64,000 bases of DNA. Source: Pseudomonadota bacterium. Lineage in GTDB: Bacteria > Pseudomonadota > Alphaproteobacteria > Rhizobiales > Rhizobiaceae. Below the pieces are notes generated by a model. That model saw only the letters and a list, made by a program, of their open reading frames with translations, was not told the DNA's origin and made no database searches. Made by a program: the position numbers and the translations under genes. Shown here in pieces: positions 8,956-16,857 of this stretch. The DNA lies in NCBI GenBank assembly GCA_023457435.1, contig JAEWLS010000030.1:62001-126000 (forward strand), written 5' to 3'. Every line of letters starts with the position of its first letter. Position 1 is the stretch's first letter.

Positions 8956-10608
8956 ATGGCTGAAAGCTACGACGCGATCGTCGTCGGCGGCGGGCTCGCG
9001 GGATTGGTGGCCGCCAATGAGCTGGGGCACCGGGGCAGGACGGTCGCCATCCTCGAGCAGGAAGGCGACAATTCCCTCGGCGGCCAGGCTTTCTGGTCGC
9101 TCGGCGGCCTGTTTTTCGTCGACAGTCCCGAGCAGCGGCGCATGCGCGTGCGCGACAGCCGCGAGCTGGCGCTGCAGGACTGGATGGGCTCCGCGCAATT
9201 CGACCGCGAGGAGGACCACTGGCCTCGCCGCACCGCCGAGGCGTTCATCGACTTCGCCGCGGGGGAGATGCGCGCCTGGCTGCATGGCATGGGCATGCGC
9301 TGGTTTCCGGTCGTCGGCTGGGCCGAGCGCGGCGGCGCGCTGGCGCACGGCCACGGCAATTCCGTGCCGCGCTTCCATATCACCTGGGGCACCGGGCCGG
9401 GCGTAGTCGAGCCGTTCGAGAAGCGCGTCCGCGAGCATGCGCAAGGCGGCCGGATCGCGCTGAAGTTCCGCCATCGTGCCAGCAGGCTTATAGGGACCAA
9501 CGGCCGCGTCACCGGTGTGGCCGGCGAGGTTCTGGCGCCATCCGTCGTGCAGCGTGGCGAACAGTCGAGCCGCGAAATCGTTGGCGACTTCGAAATCGCC
9601 GCCGGCGCCGTGATCGTCACCTCCGGCGGAATCGGCGGCGACCACGAGCTGGTGCGCAAGGCGTGGCCGGTCGCCCGGCTGGGCCCGGCGCCCAAGACGA
9701 TGGTGTCGGGTGTACCGCATCACGTCGACGGACGCATGGTGGAGATCGCCCGTAAGGCGGGTGCGGCGACGATCAACACCGACCGCATGTGGCACTACAC
9801 CGAAGGGGTGCGGAACTGGGCGCCGATCTGGCCGAACCACGGCATCCGCATCCTGCCCGGGCCGTCGTCGATGTGGTTCGATGCATTCGGTGAGCGTCTG
9901 GAGCCGCCGTGCCTGCCGGGCTTCGATACACTGTCGACCTTGCGGCGCATCCTGTCGACGGGCCACGACTACTCCTGGTTTATCCTCACACAGGCGATCA
10001 TCAAGAAGGAGTTCGCCCTGTCGGGTTCCGAGCAGAACCCGGACTTCACCTCCAAGAAATGGTTGGCGGTGCTGAAGAGCCGCCGCGGCGCCGGGGCTCC
10101 TCCGCCGGTCGAGGCGTTCAAGCAGAATGGTGAGGACTTCATCGTCGCGACCGACCTCGACAAGCTCGTCGCCGCGATGAACCGCCTCGCGGGGAACGAT
10201 CTGCTCGACCCGGTGCGCATCCGCTCGCAGGTCGAGGCCCGCGATCGCGAAATCCTCAACCCTTATTCCAAGGATGCTCAGATCACCGCAATCCGCGGCG
10301 CCCGCAACTACCTCGGCGACAAGCTTGTGCGTACCGCGAAGCCGCACCGCATCCTGGATGCCGCGGCCGGGCCGCTGATCGCGGTGCGGCTGCATATCCT
10401 GACCCGCAAGACGCTGGGCGGCATCCACACCAACACCGACGGCGAGGTTCTGGACGAGGGCGGCAACGCGATTCCCGGACTGTTCGCCGCCGGCGAGGTG
10501 GCTGGCTTCGGGGGCGGCGGGTACCACGGCTACAACGCGCTGGAAGGAACATTTCTGGGCGGCTGCATCTTCTCGGGCCGCAACGCCGGGCGTAAGGCTG
10601 CGGGATGA
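8956..10608 (+). CDS. FAD-binding dehydrogenase (flavocytochrome/KstD-like)
   Basis: 550 residues. The N-terminal dinucleotide fold IVVGGGLAGLVAANELG (residues 8-24) ends in the acidic ILEQEG. The C-terminal FAD-binding box is GLFAAGEVAGFGGGGYHGYNALEGTFLGGC, typical of the fumarate reductase/3-ketosteroid dehydrogenase superfamily. A good GGGAGGG ribosome site precedes the ATG. Its stop overlaps the start of the following M20 gene by 4 bases, so they form a two-gene operon. No signal peptide or heme motif is seen. The substrate is unknown. Confidence 0.88.
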   Translation: MAESYDAIVVGGGLAGLVAANELGHRGRTVAILEQEGDNSLGGQAFWSLGGLFFVDSPEQRRMRVRDSRELALQDWMGSAQFDREEDHWPRRTAEAFIDFAAGEMRAWLHGMGMRWFPVVGWAERGGALAHGHGNSVPRFHITWGTGPGVVEPFEKRVREHAQGGRIALKFRHRASRLIGTNGRVTGVAGEVLAPSVVQRGEQSSREIVGDFEIAAGAVIVTSGGIGGDHELVRKAWPVARLGPAPKTMVSGVPHHVDGRMVEIARKAGAATINTDRMWHYTEGVRNWAPIWPNHGIRILPGPSSMWFDAFGERLEPPCLPGFDTLSTLRRILSTGHDYSWFILTQAIIKKEFALSGSEQNPDFTSKKWLAVLKSRRGAGAPPPVEAFKQNGEDFIVATDLDKLVAAMNRLAGNDLLDPVRIRSQVEARDREILNPYSKDAQITAIRGARNYLGDKLVRTAKPHRILDAAAGPLIAVRLHILTRKTLGGIHTNTDGEVLDEGGNAIPGLFAAGEVAGFGGGGYHGYNALEGTFLGGCIFSGRNAGRKAAG

Positions 10609-11765
10609 CCGACACCATCGTCTTCAGCAACGCCGACATCGCCGAACTCACCGCATGGCGGCGCAAGCTGCATCAGTTCCCGGAGATCTCCGGCGAGGAG
10701 GACAAGACGGCGCGCGAGGTCGTCGCCTTCATCGCCGACACGCGGCCCGATCGCGTCTTGACCGGCATGGGTGGCTATGGCGTCGCCGCGCTCTACGAAA
10801 GCGGCAAGCCCGGACCGACGTTACTCCTGCGCTCCGAACTCGACGCGCTGCCGATCGAGGAAGTCTCGGACATCCCGCACCGCTCGCAGGTGCCGGGGCG
10901 CTCGCACATGTGCGGCCACGAGGGTCACACCACCATCCTCGCGGCTGTAGCGCGCGCACTGGGGCGCAAACGACCGGCGAGCGGACGTGTGGTGCTGATG
11001 TTCCAGCCGGCGGAAGAGACCGGCAAGGGCGCCGTCGCCGTCGTCGCGGACCCGCGCTACGCCGAAATCCAGCCCGACTATGCGTTTTCGCTGCACAACC
11101 TGCCCGGCGTGCCGTTCGGCGAGGTGCGGTTGAAGCCGGGCGTGGTCAACTGCGCCTCGCGCGGCATGCGCATCCGCCTTGAAGGCCGCACCGCGCATGC
11201 GTCGATGCCCGAAACCGGCGTACCGCCGACGCTCGCGGTCGCACGTTTGCTTCCGGCGCTAGAGAAGCTCTCGCACGGATCCTTCGCCGACGACGACTTT
11301 GCACTCGTGACCGTGTGCCATGCCCGCATCGGCGAGGCGGTGTTCGGCATCGCGCCCGGACATGCCGAGATTCGTGCCACGCTGCGCACGCGGCTGGACG
11401 AGCGGATGGCCGACCTTGTCGCTGCTGCAGAGGAACTGGCGAACCGCATCGCCGCAAGCGACGGCCTCGGCTGCACGATCGATTATGACGAGGTGTTCGT
11501 GGCCTCGCTCAACCACGAGGACGCCGTGCGCCGTCTCGGCGAAGCGCTCGACGCGGAGCGCATCGAATGGAACGGCGACGGGCTGCCGATGCGCGCTTCC
11601 GAGGATTTCGGCACCTTCGGCCACGGCTCTAAGTCGGCGATGTTCTTCCTCGGTGCGGGCATGGACCTGCCGGCGCTGCACAACCCCGACTACGATTTCC
11701 CCGACGACCTGATTCCCATCGGCGCGCGGGTCTTCCTGCGCGTCGTCAGGCAGATGTTGGGCTAG
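10605..11765 (+). CDS. M20 family amidohydrolase (amino-acid amidohydrolase-like)
   Basis: 386 residues. Zinc site motifs SELDALPIEE, HMCGHEGHTT, FQPAEETGKGA, LHNLPGVPFGE and the C-terminal SEDFGTFGH are present. It starts at an ATGA overlap with the flavoprotein gene, so it is translationally coupled and probably acts on the product or precursor of that enzyme. It is clearly a paralogue of the M20 gene at 4308-5543 but distinct in sequence. The 3' end overlaps the PIN toxin remnant on the other strand by about 20 bases. Substrate not identifiable. Confidence 0.9.
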   Translation: MTDTIVFSNADIAELTAWRRKLHQFPEISGEEDKTAREVVAFIADTRPDRVLTGMGGYGVAALYESGKPGPTLLLRSELDALPIEEVSDIPHRSQVPGRSHMCGHEGHTTILAAVARALGRKRPASGRVVLMFQPAEETGKGAVAVVADPRYAEIQPDYAFSLHNLPGVPFGEVRLKPGVVNCASRGMRIRLEGRTAHASMPETGVPPTLAVARLLPALEKLSHGSFADDDFALVTVCHARIGEAVFGIAPGHAEIRATLRTRLDERMADLVAAAEELANRIAASDGLGCTIDYDEVFVASLNHEDAVRRLGEALDAERIEWNGDGLPMRASEDFGTFGHGSKSAMFFLGAGMDLPALHNPDYDFPDDLIPIGARVFLRVVRQMLG

Positions 11766-12164
11766 CACGGAAGGGGTTGGCGATCCGCAGTTGCTCTGCG
11801 ACGACCATGCCGTCCTGCATATCCTCGCTCCAGAATTGTGTGCACCCGGCCTCCAGGGCGGTCGCCAACATCTGCGCATCGTAGATGGAGAAATCGTGGC
11901 AGCGGCCAGCACGAGAGCCTGCTCGTGGGTTGCGAGCGTAGGCGCGAGTATACGGGCGCTGAGAGCTCTGATCGCGGCCAATGCTTCGGAAACCTCCGGC
12001 CACGTCATCCGCATGTTCTTGCGCGCGATGTTCGCGATCTCGTTGAGGCCCTGTGTGGAGCAGGAGCAGCCGCGCTCCAGAAGCTTGAGAGCTACACCGT
12101 TCTTTGGATCGGTGGAAAACGCGTAGACGAGAATGTTCGTGTCGAGGAAGTCCCCGGCCTTCAC
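11746..12164 (-). pseudogene. PIN-domain (VapC-type) toxin, frameshifted
   Basis: Reading from GTG at 12164, the first frame gives MKAGDFLDTNILVYAFSTDP with the PIN acidic DTN, then NEIANIARKNM, and runs well to HEQALVLAAA. It then turns into unrelated sequence. The expected C-terminus (FSIYDAQMLATALEAGCTQF, then SEDMQDGM) continues in a second frame ending at 11746. The two frames meet near 11898-11904 and a single missing base explains the break. An intact toxin would be about 138 residues. GTG overlaps the antitoxin stop by 4 bases (GTGA). Either the toxin is inactivated or the assembly has a 1-base error. Confidence 0.8.
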
Positions 12165-12391
12165 CGCGAATTCGCCTCATCCCGATCGAAGTGCCATCCA
12201 CGAGGTAGCGACTTTCGCAAGCGCATGACGCTCGCGATTGCACGTTGCCGGCTTTCGTCGAGCGCGATGTCGAATGCGCGCTCGCCTACGATCCTGATAT
12301 CGATGTCGTCGCCCTCCTTGAGATTCAAAGCCTCAACGACGGCGGAAGGCAGCCTTACCGCGAGGCTGTTTCCCCACTTCGCGACCTGCAT
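12161..12391 (-). CDS. AbrB/MazE-like antitoxin (SpoVT-AbrB domain)
   Basis: 76 residues, beginning MQVAKWGNSLAVRLPSAVVE, the swapped-hairpin DNA-binding fold of the AbrB/MazE/VapB superfamily. The core is KWGNS-x-AVRLP followed by LKEGDDIDIR. The C-terminal tail (about residues 45-76) would bind the toxin. The stop overlaps the toxin start by 4 bases, the usual antitoxin-first type II arrangement. A near-perfect 13-base inverted repeat just upstream is a likely autoregulatory operator. This gene is intact although its toxin is broken. Confidence 0.9.
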   Translation of the reverse strand: MQVAKWGNSLAVRLPSAVVEALNLKEGDDIDIRIVGERAFDIALDESRQRAIASVMRLRKSLPRGWHFDRDEANSR

Positions 12392-12396
12392 ACTGT

Positions 12397-12432
12397 CCTC
12401 CGGATATACGAAGCAATTTGTATATCCGAAGG
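12397..12432 (-). promoter_or_regulatory. Inverted-repeat operator of the toxin-antitoxin locus
   Basis: Arms CCTCCGGATATAC (12397-12409) and GTATATCCGAAGG (12420-12432) match at 12 of 13 positions, around a 10-base spacer. The repeat begins 6 bases upstream of the antitoxin ATG. AbrB/VapB-type antitoxins repress their own promoters through such palindromes, so autoregulation is the natural reading. Binding is inferred, not shown. Confidence 0.65.
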
Positions 12433-12448
12433 CATCGGCCGGCCAGCT

Positions 12449-14248
12449 TTACTCGGCAGCGCCGCGGAAGGCCTCGCCGCCAGCCTCGAACTGCAGCCGC
12501 GCCAGGCGCGCGTAGACGCCGCCCCTGGCGACGAGGCTTTGGTGGGTGCCTTCCTCGACGATGCGGCCGCCGTCCATCACGATGATGCGGTCGGCCTTGA
12601 GGATCGTGGCGAGCCGGTGCGCGATGACGATGGTGGTCCGGCCCTCCATCAGGCCCTCGAGCGCGCGCTGCACAAGTGTCTCGCTCTCGGCGTCGAGCGC
12701 CGAGGTGGCCTCGTCGAGCAGCAGGACGGAAGCGTCGCGCAGAATGGCGCGTGCGATCGCGACGCGCTGGCGCTGGCCGCCCGACAGTGTGACACCCCGT
12801 TCGCCGAGCACGGTGTCGTAGCCTTGGGGAAGTGCTGCGATGAACTCGTGGGCGAGAGCCTTCCTGGCGGCGGCCTCGATCTGTTCGCGCGTCGCGCCGG
12901 GCCGGCCGAACGCGATATTGTCAGCAGCGCTGGCCGCGAAGACCGCGACGTCCTGCGGCACGATGGCCATGCGTGCGCGCAGATCCGCGGGATCCGCCGC
13001 GGCTGCGTCGATCCCGTCGACCAGTACCGTGCCGGAAACCGGATCGTAGAAGCGTAGAACCAGCGAGACGATGGTGCTCTTGCCGGCCCCCGACGGCCCG
13101 ACGATGGCCAGCGTCTCGCCGGGCGCAACCTTGAACGAAACATGGTCCAGCGTCGGCCGGTCGGGCCGCCCGGGATAGACGAACGACACGTCGCGGAATT
13201 CGATCGAGCCCACCGGCGGCTTCGGCAGCGCGACGGGGTTCGGCGGCGCCTTGATGACGGGATCCTCGGCGAGCAGTTCGGTCAGGCGCTCCGCCGCTCC
13301 GGCAGCCTGCGCCAGCTCGCCCCAGACCTCCGAGAGTGCCGCGAGCGCGCCGGCGGCAATCACGGAGTAGATCAGGAACTGGCTGAGCGTGCCGGGGCTC
13401 ATCGCACCCGACAGGACGTCGCGAGAGCCGATCCAGAGCACGGCCACAACGGAGCAGAACATCACGAAGATCGCGATGAAGGTGAGAATGGCGCGCGCCA
13501 TGATCGAGCGCCGCGCCGCGTTGAACGCTGCTTCGACGGCGGCGCCGAAGCGTCCGATCACTGCCTTCTCGTTGGTGTAGGCCTGCATTGTGCGAACAGT
13601 CGAAATCTGCTCGGAGGCGTAGGCGGTTGCTTCGGCCAGCGTGTCCTGGGCGGCGCGCGATCGGCGCTGCACGTTGCGCCCCAGTCCCATCAGCGGCAGC
13701 ACGACGAGCGGTATCGCGAGCAGCACGAACGCCGAGAGCTTCGGCGACGTGATGACCATCAGCGCCGCCGCGCCGATCCCCATGATCGCGTTGCGCAGCG
13801 CGACCGACGCGGTGGCGCCGACGACGGATTTGATCTGCGTGGCATCCGCGGACAGGCGCGAGACGATCTCGCCGGTCTGCGACCGGTCGAAGAAGGCCGG
13901 CGACAGGGTCGCGACGTGGGCGAAGACGTCGCGCCGCAGGTCCGCGACGACGCGCTCGCCGAGTGTGATGACGTAGAAGTAGCGCATGGCCGACGCCAGC
14001 GCGAGCACCGCGGCGATGACGAGAAGCATCCCGAAATAGCGTGCGATGAAGCTCGAATCCCCGTCGACGAAGCCATGATCGATCATCCGCCGGACCGCCA
14101 GCGGCAGCGACAGCGTCGCAGCCGCGGCGAGCGCTAGGAAAAACAGCGCGAACGCGACCATGCGCTTGTATCTGGCGAGGTAGGGGAACACGCGGCGCAG
14201 CGGCTTCAGCCGCGACCCGCTGTTTGCGGCGCTCGATTGATCCGCCAT
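12449..14248 (-). CDS. ABC exporter, fused permease-ATPase (MsbA/BmrA type)
   Basis: 599 residues from the ATG at 14248 (MADQSSAANSGS), chosen because GGAGTGGGTGGAAC precedes it; an upstream in-frame start would only add low-quality sequence. The N-terminal membrane domain has six hydrophobic segments from about residue 30 (MVAFALFFLALAAAATLSLP) to 310. The C-terminal ATPase has Walker A VGPSGAGKST, signature LSGGQRQRVAIARAI, Walker B VLLLDEATSALD and switch His in IVIAHRLAT. It works as a homodimer exporting lipid or a hydrophobic compound. The family is ubiquitous in Hyphomicrobiales and the substrate is unknown. Confidence 0.93.
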   Translation of the reverse strand: MADQSSAANSGSRLKPLRRVFPYLARYKRMVAFALFFLALAAAATLSLPLAVRRMIDHGFVDGDSSFIARYFGMLLVIAAVLALASAMRYFYVITLGERVVADLRRDVFAHVATLSPAFFDRSQTGEIVSRLSADATQIKSVVGATASVALRNAIMGIGAAALMVITSPKLSAFVLLAIPLVVLPLMGLGRNVQRRSRAAQDTLAEATAYASEQISTVRTMQAYTNEKAVIGRFGAAVEAAFNAARRSIMARAILTFIAIFVMFCSVVAVLWIGSRDVLSGAMSPGTLSQFLIYSVIAAGALAALSEVWGELAQAAGAAERLTELLAEDPVIKAPPNPVALPKPPVGSIEFRDVSFVYPGRPDRPTLDHVSFKVAPGETLAIVGPSGAGKSTIVSLVLRFYDPVSGTVLVDGIDAAAADPADLRARMAIVPQDVAVFAASAADNIAFGRPGATREQIEAAARKALAHEFIAALPQGYDTVLGERGVTLSGGQRQRVAIARAILRDASVLLLDEATSALDAESETLVQRALEGLMEGRTTIVIAHRLATILKADRIIVMDGGRIVEEGTHQSLVARGGVYARLARLQFEAGGEAFRGAAE

Positions 14249-14290
14249 GTTCCACCCACTCCTGAGCAGTTGCGCCGAGGACAACCCGGC

Positions 14291-14319
14291 TTGTGCAGCC
14301 GCCTGGCCTGATGTATAGG
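14291..14319 (+). promoter_or_regulatory. Possible sigma-70 promoter of rpmE
   Basis: TTGTGC at 14291-14296 and TATAGG at 14314-14319 are separated by exactly 17 bases. Transcription would begin near 14327, leaving a leader of about 115 bases before the rpmE ATG. The match is moderate and only positional. Confidence 0.35.
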
Positions 14320-14442
14320 CACCGCCGACCGTTTTCGAAGCCGTAGCCGCCGCCGGCCGCGGCTTCAAGTTTTAGAGATGGGTGACATCGCCGCATTAGC
14401 CCAGGGGCCGCGAGCATGTTCCCGCCAGCCAGGACGACCGAC

Positions 14443-14664
14443 ATGCGCGAGAAGATCCATCCCGACTACCACTCGATCAAGGTGGTGATGACCAACGGCA
14501 CCGAGTACCTGACCCGCTCCACCTGGGGCAAGGAAGGGGACACGTTGAACCTGGACATCGACCCGAATTCGCACCCGGCCTGGACCGGCGGTCAGCAGCA
14601 GCTGCTCGACCGTGGCGGCCGCCTGTCGAAGTTCAAGAACAAGTTCGCCAACCTCGGCATCTGA
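14443..14664 (+). CDS. rpmE: 50S ribosomal protein L31 (type A-like, zinc-independent form)
   Basis: 73 residues from the ATG at 14443 (MREKIHPDYHSIKVVMTNGT); an upstream in-frame ATG at 14416 would add nine residues not found in the family. HPDYH near the start, TRSTWGKEGDTLNLDID, HPAWTGGQQ and the C-terminal RLSKFKNKF are the hallmarks of alphaproteobacterial L31. The CxxC zinc motifs of other L31 forms are absent. A strong intrinsic terminator follows 24 bases after the stop. Housekeeping component of the large ribosomal subunit. Confidence 0.97.
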   Translation: MREKIHPDYHSIKVVMTNGTEYLTRSTWGKEGDTLNLDIDPNSHPAWTGGQQQLLDRGGRLSKFKNKFANLGI

Positions 14665-14687
14665 GGCAGTGGACGAACGACGAACCA

Positions 14688-14710
14688 GGCCCGCTTCGGC
14701 GGGCCTTTTT
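14688..14710 (+). terminator. Rho-independent terminator after rpmE
   Basis: A perfect 7-base-pair stem GGCCCGC/GCGGGCC closed by a UUCG tetraloop (14688-14705) is followed directly by five T residues (14706-14710). It lies 24 bases after the rpmE stop and insulates the following hydrolase gene. Confidence 0.95.
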
Positions 14711-14754
14711 CGTTCTGGGTCAGCCATCTAGAATCGGCGTTGGAGGGCGAAGGC

Positions 14755-15576
14755 TTGTACAAGATCGAGGACTTTTCCGAGGCCTATGTGAACGGCGCCT
14801 ATATCCCGCAGTCGGAGCGCTGGCCGGCCGCGTGGGACGAGCCTGCCGCGAAGCTTCGCGACGAGCTCCTGCGCACCGATCGAGCTGAACTCGACATCCG
14901 CTATGGCGATGGCGCCCGCAACTGGTTCGACCTGTTCCACCCGCAGGGCGCCGCGCGCGGTCTCGTGGTGTTCATTCACGGCGGCTACTGGCTTCGGTTC
15001 GGGCCGCGCTCGTTCTCGCATCTCGCGGCAGGCGCGCTGGCGCACGGCTACGCGGTTGCGATGCCGGCCTATACGCTCTGCCCCGACATCCGCATTTCCG
15101 GCATCGTTCGGGAGATCGGCGCCGCGATCGCCGAGGCTGCCGAGCGCGTCGGCGGCCCCATTCGCATCACCGGCCACTCCGCGGGAGGACACCTGGCCGG
15201 TCGCATGGCCTGCGCCGATGCACCGCTGCCCGAGGCCGTGCGCGGGCGCATCGCGCATGTGCTGCCGATTTCGGGACTGCCCGACCTGCGTCCCTTGCAG
15301 CGCACCGGGATGAACGAGACGCTGCGCCTCGACGACGCGGAAGCGCGCGCCGAGAGTCCGGCGCTGCTGGAGCCCGCGCCGGGCATGCGCGTCACCTGCT
15401 GGGTCGGGTCGGACGAACGCCCCGAATTCCTGCGCCAGAATGCCTTGCTTGCGAAAATCTGGGGCGGACTGGGAATTGAAACGTCGAGCCACATCGAGGC
15501 TGGCAAGCATCACTTCGACATCGTCGACGGCCTTGCCGATCCCGACAGCGCCCTGACGGCAGCTTTGCTCGGTTGA
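14755..15576 (+). CDS. Alpha/beta hydrolase (kynurenine formamidase/BD-FAE-like esterase)
   Basis: 273 residues. The oxyanion-hole motif HGGYW (VFIHGGYWLRFG) and nucleophile elbow GHSAGG (ITGHSAGGHLAGRM) define the HGGxW esterase/kynurenine formamidase group. The catalytic His is probably in AGKHHFDIVDG near the C-terminus. TTG at 14755 is chosen because GGAGGG at 14742-14747 sits 7 bases upstream; the earlier in-frame TTG at 14740 overlaps that ribosome site. Cytosolic. The next gene follows about 50 bases later and may be co-transcribed. Whether it really hydrolyses N-formylkynurenine is unknown. Confidence 0.85.
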   Translation: MYKIEDFSEAYVNGAYIPQSERWPAAWDEPAAKLRDELLRTDRAELDIRYGDGARNWFDLFHPQGAARGLVVFIHGGYWLRFGPRSFSHLAAGALAHGYAVAMPAYTLCPDIRISGIVREIGAAIAEAAERVGGPIRITGHSAGGHLAGRMACADAPLPEAVRGRIAHVLPISGLPDLRPLQRTGMNETLRLDDAEARAESPALLEPAPGMRVTCWVGSDERPEFLRQNALLAKIWGGLGIETSSHIEAGKHHFDIVDGLADPDSALTAALLG

Positions 15577-15629
15577 CAGCACGAGGCGCGGCGGCAAAGG
15601 TCGATCCGCCTTTGCCCATGGGATTGAGA

Positions 15630-15866
15630 ATGCGCGCCGTCTTCGTTCAGATACAGTGTCAGCCCGGCCGCACCTACGAGGTAGCGGAGCACCTTTACGA
15701 GCGCGAGATAGCGTCGGAGCTCTATTCGACCAGCGGCGAGTACGATCTGCTCCTGAAGATCTATATCGAGGAGCATGAGGACATCGGCAAATTCATCAAC
15801 GACAACGTCGCCGACGTGCCGGGCATCGTCAGATCGCTGACGACACTGACGTTCAAGGCGTTCTAG
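15630..15866 (+). CDS. Stand-alone Lrp/AsnC ligand-binding (RAM) domain protein
   Basis: 78 residues from ATG 15630 (MRAVFVQIQCQPGRTYEVAE), the size of single-domain Lrp-like proteins that lack the DNA-binding part. The RAM fold is recognisable (YSTSGEYDLLLKIYI, then GIVRSLTTLTFKAF). Such proteins assemble as octamers or decamers and bind amino acids; they may modulate full-length Lrp proteins. ATG 15618 is an alternative start. The stop overlaps the convergent reductase gene by 4 bases. Confidence 0.88.
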   Translation: MRAVFVQIQCQPGRTYEVAEHLYEREIASELYSTSGEYDLLLKIYIEEHEDIGKFINDNVADVPGIVRSLTTLTFKAF

Positions 15867-16690
15867 CCGACGAACGCCCGCTCCACGACGAACTGGCCCG
15901 GACTGGACACCGAGCCTTCGCTCAGGCCGGCCTTCTCGACCAGCGCCTTGACGTCGCGCAGCATGTCCATCGACCCGCAGATCATCACGCGATCGACGTC
16001 CGGATTGAACGGTTCCCCACCCAGCCCAGCAAACAGCGAGCCGTCCTCGATTCGGGTGGTGATGCGCCCCATCAGAGGGGAGGTCTCGCGCGTCGTCGCG
16101 GCGACGTATTTGAGGCGGGTCTCGACGAGCTCGCCGATCAGCGGATCGTCTCGCAGTGTGGCGATCAGCCTGTTGCCGTAGTCGAGTTCGCCGACATCGC
16201 GGCACGTGTTCGTCAGCACGACCTCCTCGAACTTGTCGTAGGTCTCGGGATCCCGCACGAGGCTGGCGAAGGGGGCAAGGCCCGTTCCGGTGGCGATCAT
16301 CCATACGCGCTTGGCCGGCGTCAGCGCGTCGAGGATCAGCGTTCCCGTCGGCTTCGGCCGCATCAGTACCGTGTCGCCCGGCTGGATCTTCTGCAGGTGC
16401 TGCGTCAGCGGGCCGTCCGGAACCTTGATCGAATAGAACTCGAGCTCGTCATCCCACGACGGGCTGGCGACGGAATAGGCGCGGAACACCGGTTTCACCG
16501 CATTCGGCAGACCGATCATGACGAACTCGCCCGAGCGGAAGCGAAAGCTCTGCGGACGGGTGATGCGAAAGGAGAACAGTCTGTCGGTGTGGTGCTGTAC
16601 CGACACGACCGTCTCGGCATGAACGCCTGCGGGGATCGGGAAGCCGGTCACGGGCGCGTCGAGGCTCGGGGCTGCGGCAGCGGTGGACAT
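15863..16690 (-). CDS. fpr: Ferredoxin--NADP(+) reductase (subclass II, Fpr)
   Basis: 275 residues from ATG 16690 (MSTAAAAPSLDAPVTGFPIP). The FAD-binding RAYSVAS box, the pyrophosphate-binding QKIQPGD-T region, the NADP-binding ATGTGLAPFASLVRDPE and the C-terminal MICGSMDMLRDVK, then FVVERAFVG, are characteristic of bacterial Fpr enzymes. Those pass electrons between NADPH and ferredoxin or flavodoxin. A longer upstream frame exists but has no family similarity. It diverges from hyuA across a 167-base gap carrying a palindromic AT-rich site. It could feed electrons to the Fe-S enzymes nearby, but Fpr is also a general housekeeping enzyme. Confidence 0.93.
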   Translation of the reverse strand: MSTAAAAPSLDAPVTGFPIPAGVHAETVVSVQHHTDRLFSFRITRPQSFRFRSGEFVMIGLPNAVKPVFRAYSVASPSWDDELEFYSIKVPDGPLTQHLQKIQPGDTVLMRPKPTGTLILDALTPAKRVWMIATGTGLAPFASLVRDPETYDKFEEVVLTNTCRDVGELDYGNRLIATLRDDPLIGELVETRLKYVAATTRETSPLMGRITTRIEDGSLFAGLGGEPFNPDVDRVMICGSMDMLRDVKALVEKAGLSEGSVSSPGQFVVERAFVG

Positions 16691-16760
16691 GATTCTAACC
16701 CGGGAATGAGGAGGGGTCGCGGGCAATCTCGGCCGGCGGCGACCACGCTTGTCAGGCAGG

Positions 16761-16776
16761 TTTGTTAGTATACAAA
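16761..16776. promoter_or_regulatory. Palindromic site between fpr and hyuA
   Basis: TTTGTTAGTATACAAA has TTTGT/ACAAA arms and contains TAGT-AT-ACAA, close to the TNGT-N-ACNA pattern bound by FadR-type GntR regulators. It is the only AT-rich patch in the 167-base divergent gap. Could be an operator or part of either promoter; no regulator can be assigned. Confidence 0.4.
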
Positions 16777-16857
16777 TGACTGTCGCGTCAAGAATTCGGC
16801 CCAGGCCGGCATTCCAAAGTCGAGCGTTTTGAAGGGATTGCATTCCGGATATGGCGC

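Noticed and set aside
16761..16800. A promoter for fpr formed by TTGACG and TATACT on the minus strand
   Set aside because: The boxes are only 13 bases apart, too close for a sigma-70 promoter.
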